A stretch of 64,000 bases of DNA from assembly GCA_022842065.1 (NCBI GenBank), contig JALHQH010000022.1, positions 62,001 to 126,000 of the forward strand, given 5' to 3'. Below the pieces are notes generated by a model. The model did not search any database and was not told the origin of the DNA. It saw nothing but the letters and a program-made list of their open reading frames with translations. Shown here in pieces: positions 60,846 to 64,000 of the stretch (the stretch's first letter is position 1; each line of letters starts with the position of its first letter). This stretch comes from Caldilineaceae bacterium (GTDB lineage: Bacteria; Chloroflexota; Anaerolineae; Caldilineales; Caldilineaceae). A program made the position numbers and the translations under genes.

Positions 60846-61691
60846 TTACTGTGCTCCTCGTTTCAACAAAACAGCGGGGACAGTCCCAAAGATAATTTTG
60901 AGATCCAGTCCAAACGATTGATTATCAACATATTCGACATCCAGACGGACCATATCATCGAAGCCTAATTCGCCACGGCCTTTGACTTGCCACAGCCCGG
61001 TCATCCCCTGTTGGGCTTCCAGACGGCGCAAATGCCAGGTCGAATAGCGCTCTACTTCATATGGGATTGCCGGTCGTGGTCCTACCCAGCTCATGTCACC
61101 TTTGAGCACATTCCAAATCTGTGGCAATTCATCAAGGCTGGTCTTGCGCAAGAATTGGCCAACACGTGTAACCCGTGGGTCCCCATTCAGCTTATACTTG
61201 GTATTGCCACTCTTATCCGGCTGAATGGAAGCCATACGAGCATCATCACCAGCAATATAGGCTTCGACAAACTTACGATGCAGATTTTGATCAGCATCAA
61301 TACGCATACTGCGGAATTTGTAACAGGTAAACAACACCCGCTCCCAGTAAGTCTTGCCATTATAGCGGCGTAGCCGTACCCCTACGCGTTCCTGCGCAAA
61401 GAAGGCTGACCCCGGTGAATCCAGTTTTACCAACAGCGAAATAATTGCCAACAACGGCCACAAAAGGACTAAAGCCAACAGGGCCAGGGTTATATCAAAC
61501 ACCCGCTTAGAAAAAAAATAATAAGACCGATCCGCAGTCTGCAAAAGAGTACCGGCAAGTTGTCTGTCGAGGTCGCCTTCAAAGAGTGCATGGACCTCTG
61601 CGCCAATCTGACCACCATTGGAAATTGATTGAAGCGGATTTACTTGGGGTGTCGCTTGCGCATGTTTTGGACTGACAAATACTGTTTGCAT
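60846..61691 (-). CDS. Undecaprenyl-phosphate sugar-1-phosphate transferase (initiating glycosyltransferase)
   Basis: A 281-residue bacterial sugar transferase (PF02397-type) that starts repeat-unit assembly by moving a sugar-1-phosphate to undecaprenyl phosphate. A single membrane segment follows [27 protein letters not shown]. Conserved motifs are [39 protein letters not shown] (catalytic Asp-Glu) and [42 protein letters not shown] completes the family. It lacks the four N-terminal membrane segments of WbaP/WcaJ-type enzymes; its N-terminal 60 residues are soluble. AGGAGA eight bases before the ATG fixes the start. Confidence 0.94.
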   Translation of the reverse strand: MQTVFVSPKHAQATPQVNPLQSISNGGQIGAEVHALFEGDLDRQLAGTLLQTADRSYYFFSKRVFDITLALLALVLLWPLLAIISLLVKLDSPGSAFFAQERVGVRLRRYNGKTYWERVLFTCYKFRSMRIDADQNLHRKFVEAYIAGDDARMASIQPDKSGNTKYKLNGDPRVTRVGQFLRKTSLDELPQIWNVLKGDMSWVGPRPAIPYEVERYSTWHLRRLEAQQGMTGLWQVKGRGELGFDDMVRLDVEYVDNQSFGLDLKIIFGTVPAVLLKRGAQ

Positions 61692-61820
61692 GGGCTCGTC
61701 TCCTACAACATTAAAACAACTATCCGAATAATTGCCAGGCTATCTATCTAAAAATTTGTGTTTTCACAGCGGTTGATGAGAACGAAGGTGCTGCAATCAC
61801 AACCAAATCTAAGACAGGCG

Positions 61821-63080
61821 CTATACCGCGATTAGCGCTGCCTGTACGCCTATTGTCTCAAGCTCACGTTGGATCTCAGCACAATAGACAGGATTCATCA
61901 CAATCACAACTTCCGGTTGATAGTTAGCCAAAAAGGCGGGATTTACAATTTCATGACCGGTGCCTGCCATGAAGGTACCTGCTTTCAAAGGGTTAATATC
62001 AACGGCATAAGCAATTGCATCACTACCTTGCAACGTCGTTAAGAAGGCAACCCCTTTAGAACCACCACCCCAGATCACTACCCGTTTGCCAGCTGCGCGA
62101 TACGCCGCCAGCCGTTTTTCCCACATTGCCCGTTGTGCCGCGCACTCAATCACAAAGGTCTTAACATCCTGTAACGTCTGGGCGACCAGTTCCCCAGTTG
62201 CAGCAGTGCGGTCGTGCACGGCTTGCGGTTGCGCAAGTGGCCGTGCCTCAATCATCAGGTATTGGCTGTCATACTCCACCTGCGTATCGATTACCGCAAA
62301 ACCGCTCTGCTCAAAGAGAAAGCGCAGCGAGCCTTCACTAAAGTAGGAGCAATGCTCATAATAGATGTCCCAAAACGCTTGTTCACGCAAAACATAGGTG
62401 GCGTTTGGCACTTGGAAAAAGACCGTCGTGTCGTAATGTTCACCGATTGAACGACGAACCGTTTGCATAAATTCCAGCGTATTCGGAATATGTTCCAGTG
62501 TCATCTTACAGCAAACAAAATCGGCCTGATAGTCGGTATAGGCTTCACCATAATAGTCAGCCACAAAGCGGACATTTTCACGCTGCAGCTGAGCACTTTG
62601 TATGGGGATGGCACGCTGCGGATCATAAGCGGGATCAAAACCAATCCCACTATTTTCCCCCAGCGTACAGAGCAATAGCAGAAATTCACCTTGCCCACAG
62701 CCGATTTCAATCACGCGTTTGTGACGCAAGTCATAGCGCGCAATGAGCCCTTCAGCCAAGCGCTTGTGGAAGGCATTAAAGGTGGGTGAATACCCCTGTG
62801 TTGCCTCATATTCAAGCGAATAGTCCTGCAAATGGGGGTCATAAAGACGGTTAGTAATGAAGCCACAGTGCCCACAGACCGCTAATTGAATATCACCAGT
62901 AGTGAACGTGAGGGCCTGTGCGCGTGTTTTCAACAATTGGACGCTATGCACAGGAACCTGCGCGACTTCGTAAAATGAAGTCAGTTCGTTACCACCACAG
63001 TTGGGGCAAGCAGTTGTTGTCACAAGGGGTGTGGCAACAATTTGCGCTTTGTTATTTGGGAAGGTCACCGTGGTCATCAT
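61821..63080 (-). CDS. Class I SAM-dependent methyltransferase, paralogue of the one at 15027-16268
   Basis: A 419-residue protein. The zinc module has CPNC near residue 25 and CGHC near 70. The SAM domain has VIEIGCGQGEFLLLLCTLGEN and FVCCKMTLEHIPN. The C-terminal domain carries VVIWGGGSKGVAFLTTL and ends EIQRELETIGVQAALIAV. All three parts align with the 15027-16268 protein. Members methylate NDP-sugars or sugar-phosphate intermediates. The start is the first of two ATGs (63080, 63077), three bases after the stop codon of the next methyltransferase, so both are made from one transcript. Confidence 0.88.
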   Translation of the reverse strand: MMTTVTFPNNKAQIVATPLVTTTACPNCGGNELTSFYEVAQVPVHSVQLLKTRAQALTFTTGDIQLAVCGHCGFITNRLYDPHLQDYSLEYEATQGYSPTFNAFHKRLAEGLIARYDLRHKRVIEIGCGQGEFLLLLCTLGENSGIGFDPAYDPQRAIPIQSAQLQRENVRFVADYYGEAYTDYQADFVCCKMTLEHIPNTLEFMQTVRRSIGEHYDTTVFFQVPNATYVLREQAFWDIYYEHCSYFSEGSLRFLFEQSGFAVIDTQVEYDSQYLMIEARPLAQPQAVHDRTAATGELVAQTLQDVKTFVIECAAQRAMWEKRLAAYRAAGKRVVIWGGGSKGVAFLTTLQGSDAIAYAVDINPLKAGTFMAGTGHEIVNPAFLANYQPEVVIVMNPVYCAEIQRELETIGVQAALIAV

Positions 63081-63083
63081 CGT

Positions 63084-64000
63084 TTAGCCCAAAATCTCTG
63101 GTTGCGGAATGGGAATAATGAACTTCCCCCCTTGCTGGCGGTAGCTGTCCTGCTGTTGCATGATCTCTTTCGCAAAGTTCCAGGCGAGAACCAGCACATA
63201 ATCTGGCTGATCTTCCACCAGCTTTGTCGGGGCCATGATCGGGAAGTGATTCCCACCCATGTAACGACCTTGCTTAAATTTATTCAGGTCAACCACATAA
63301 TCAAGGTGGGCACGGTCGATCCCACAGTAGCTCAGTAAGGTCGTCGCCTTTGCGGCCGCGCCATAACCCACAATCCGGTGGCCATCGCGCTTGACTTCAG
63401 TCAGAATGCTCAGCAGTGCTTCCTTGACGTGGCGAATCCGTTCGGCAAAGTCCAGGAAATAATCGATTCGATCGACGTTGCGTTCTTGCTCCATCGCCAG
63501 CAACTCGCGCACAGAATCCTGTACATTCTCCTGCCGCTCGACAAAGAGCCGCAACGAACCGCCATGAATGGCAACGCGCTTAACCCGGTTAAGATAGAGC
63601 CCGTGGCGGCGGAAAAGTTTATCCAACGCCGTCACGGAATAGTAACAGAGATGCTGATGGTAGATCGTGTCAAATTCACAGTGATCAACCAGATCCACCA
63701 CATAGGGCGCTTCAATCACCGCCATGCCATCCGCTTTGAGGATCGTACCAATGCCGGCGACAAAGCCGTTTAGATCAGGCACATGGGCCAACACATTATT
63801 GGCCAGAAAAATATCTGCCTGTTTGCCCGATTCGGCCAACTGGGTTGCCAGTTCACGACCGAAAAAAGTAATCAAGGTGGGTACACCGGCAGCACGCGCC
63901 GCTTCCGCAGGAGCCTTGGCCGGATCAATCCCCAACACGGGGATCCCCTGTTCCATAAAGTTCTTGAGCATATAACCATCATTGCTGGCTGCCTCAACCA
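63084..64000 (-). CDS. C-methyltransferase-like protein, N-terminus cut by window edge
   Basis: At least 305 residues; the frame is open to the right edge. The visible N-terminal [14 protein letters not shown] is SAM-binding motif I, so the missing part is the zinc module. [18 protein letters not shown] corresponds to the YHEHxYYHS segment of deoxysugar C-methyltransferases, with Gln in place of the central Glu. [31 protein letters not shown] and [12 protein letters not shown] match the C-terminal domain. It is related to the protein at 34267-35556. Likely role: methylation of an NDP-keto-sugar. The coupled downstream gene is a second methyltransferase. Confidence 0.88.
   Translation of the reverse strand, partial: VEAASNDGYMLKNFMEQGIPVLGIDPAKAPAEAARAAGVPTLITFFGRELATQLAESGKQADIFLANNVLAHVPDLNGFVAGIGTILKADGMAVIEAPYVVDLVDHCEFDTIYHQHLCYYSVTALDKLFRRHGLYLNRVKRVAIHGGSLRLFVERQENVQDSVRELLAMEQERNVDRIDYFLDFAERIRHVKEALLSILTEVKRDGHRIVGYGAAAKATTLLSYCGIDRAHLDYVVDLNKFKQGRYMGGNHFPIMAPTKLVEDQPDYVLVLAWNFAKEIMQQQDSYRQQGGKFIIPIPQPEILG

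Overview
The window looks like a chromosomal segment of a Chloroflexota (Chloroflexi) bacterium, probably of the Anaerolineae/Caldilineae/Chloroflexia type. This is inferred from three things: large secreted mosaic proteins with InlB-like repeats and a C-terminal 'YLPL' tail, a B12-binding radical SAM protein, and short-period tandem and inverted repeats between genes. GC content looks moderate. No rRNA, tRNA, CRISPR array, transposase or phage gene was found.

Left part (1-13.4 kb): a mixed housekeeping and regulatory region. It holds a radical SAM protein (cut by the left edge), single-stranded DNA-binding protein, a small lipase-like hydrolase, a response-regulator adenylate cyclase divergent from a GAF-domain sensor, a large secreted subtilase, a NIPSNAP protein and an ADP-ribosylglycohydrolase-like protein. 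The spaces between these genes are rich in hairpins and in short tandem or inverted repeats. One heptamer repeat lies in frame inside the radical SAM gene.

Right part (13.4-64 kb): every gene lies on the minus strand for about 50 kb. Reading from the right edge: two methyltransferases, a polyprenyl-phosphate sugar-1-phosphate transferase (initiating enzyme), Gfo/Idh/MocA oxidoreductase plus DegT/StrS aminotransferase, a Wzz/BY-kinase-like chain-length protein, an O-antigen polymerase/ligase-like protein, dTDP-rhamnose enzymes RfbC and RfbD, a Wzx-type flippase, seven glycosyltransferases, and ten mutually divergent sulfotransferases interleaved among them. Further left come a C-methyltransferase coupled to a SAF-domain dehydrogenase, a GH55/pectate-lyase-like beta-helix protein, three large secreted mosaic proteins, two more methyltransferases and a phosphoglucomutase/phosphomannomutase. 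The simplest reading is a Wzx/Wzy-type pathway for a heavily and site-specifically sulfated, methylated and probably amino-sugar-containing exopolysaccharide, with associated surface proteins.

The two observations most worth following are the ten-sulfotransferase polysaccharide locus and the shared extreme C-terminal motif (aromatic-[L/M]-P-L-[I/V]-x-basic) on four secreted proteins, which could be an uncharacterised surface-sorting signal. All functions are inferred from sequence motifs read by eye. No database search was possible.
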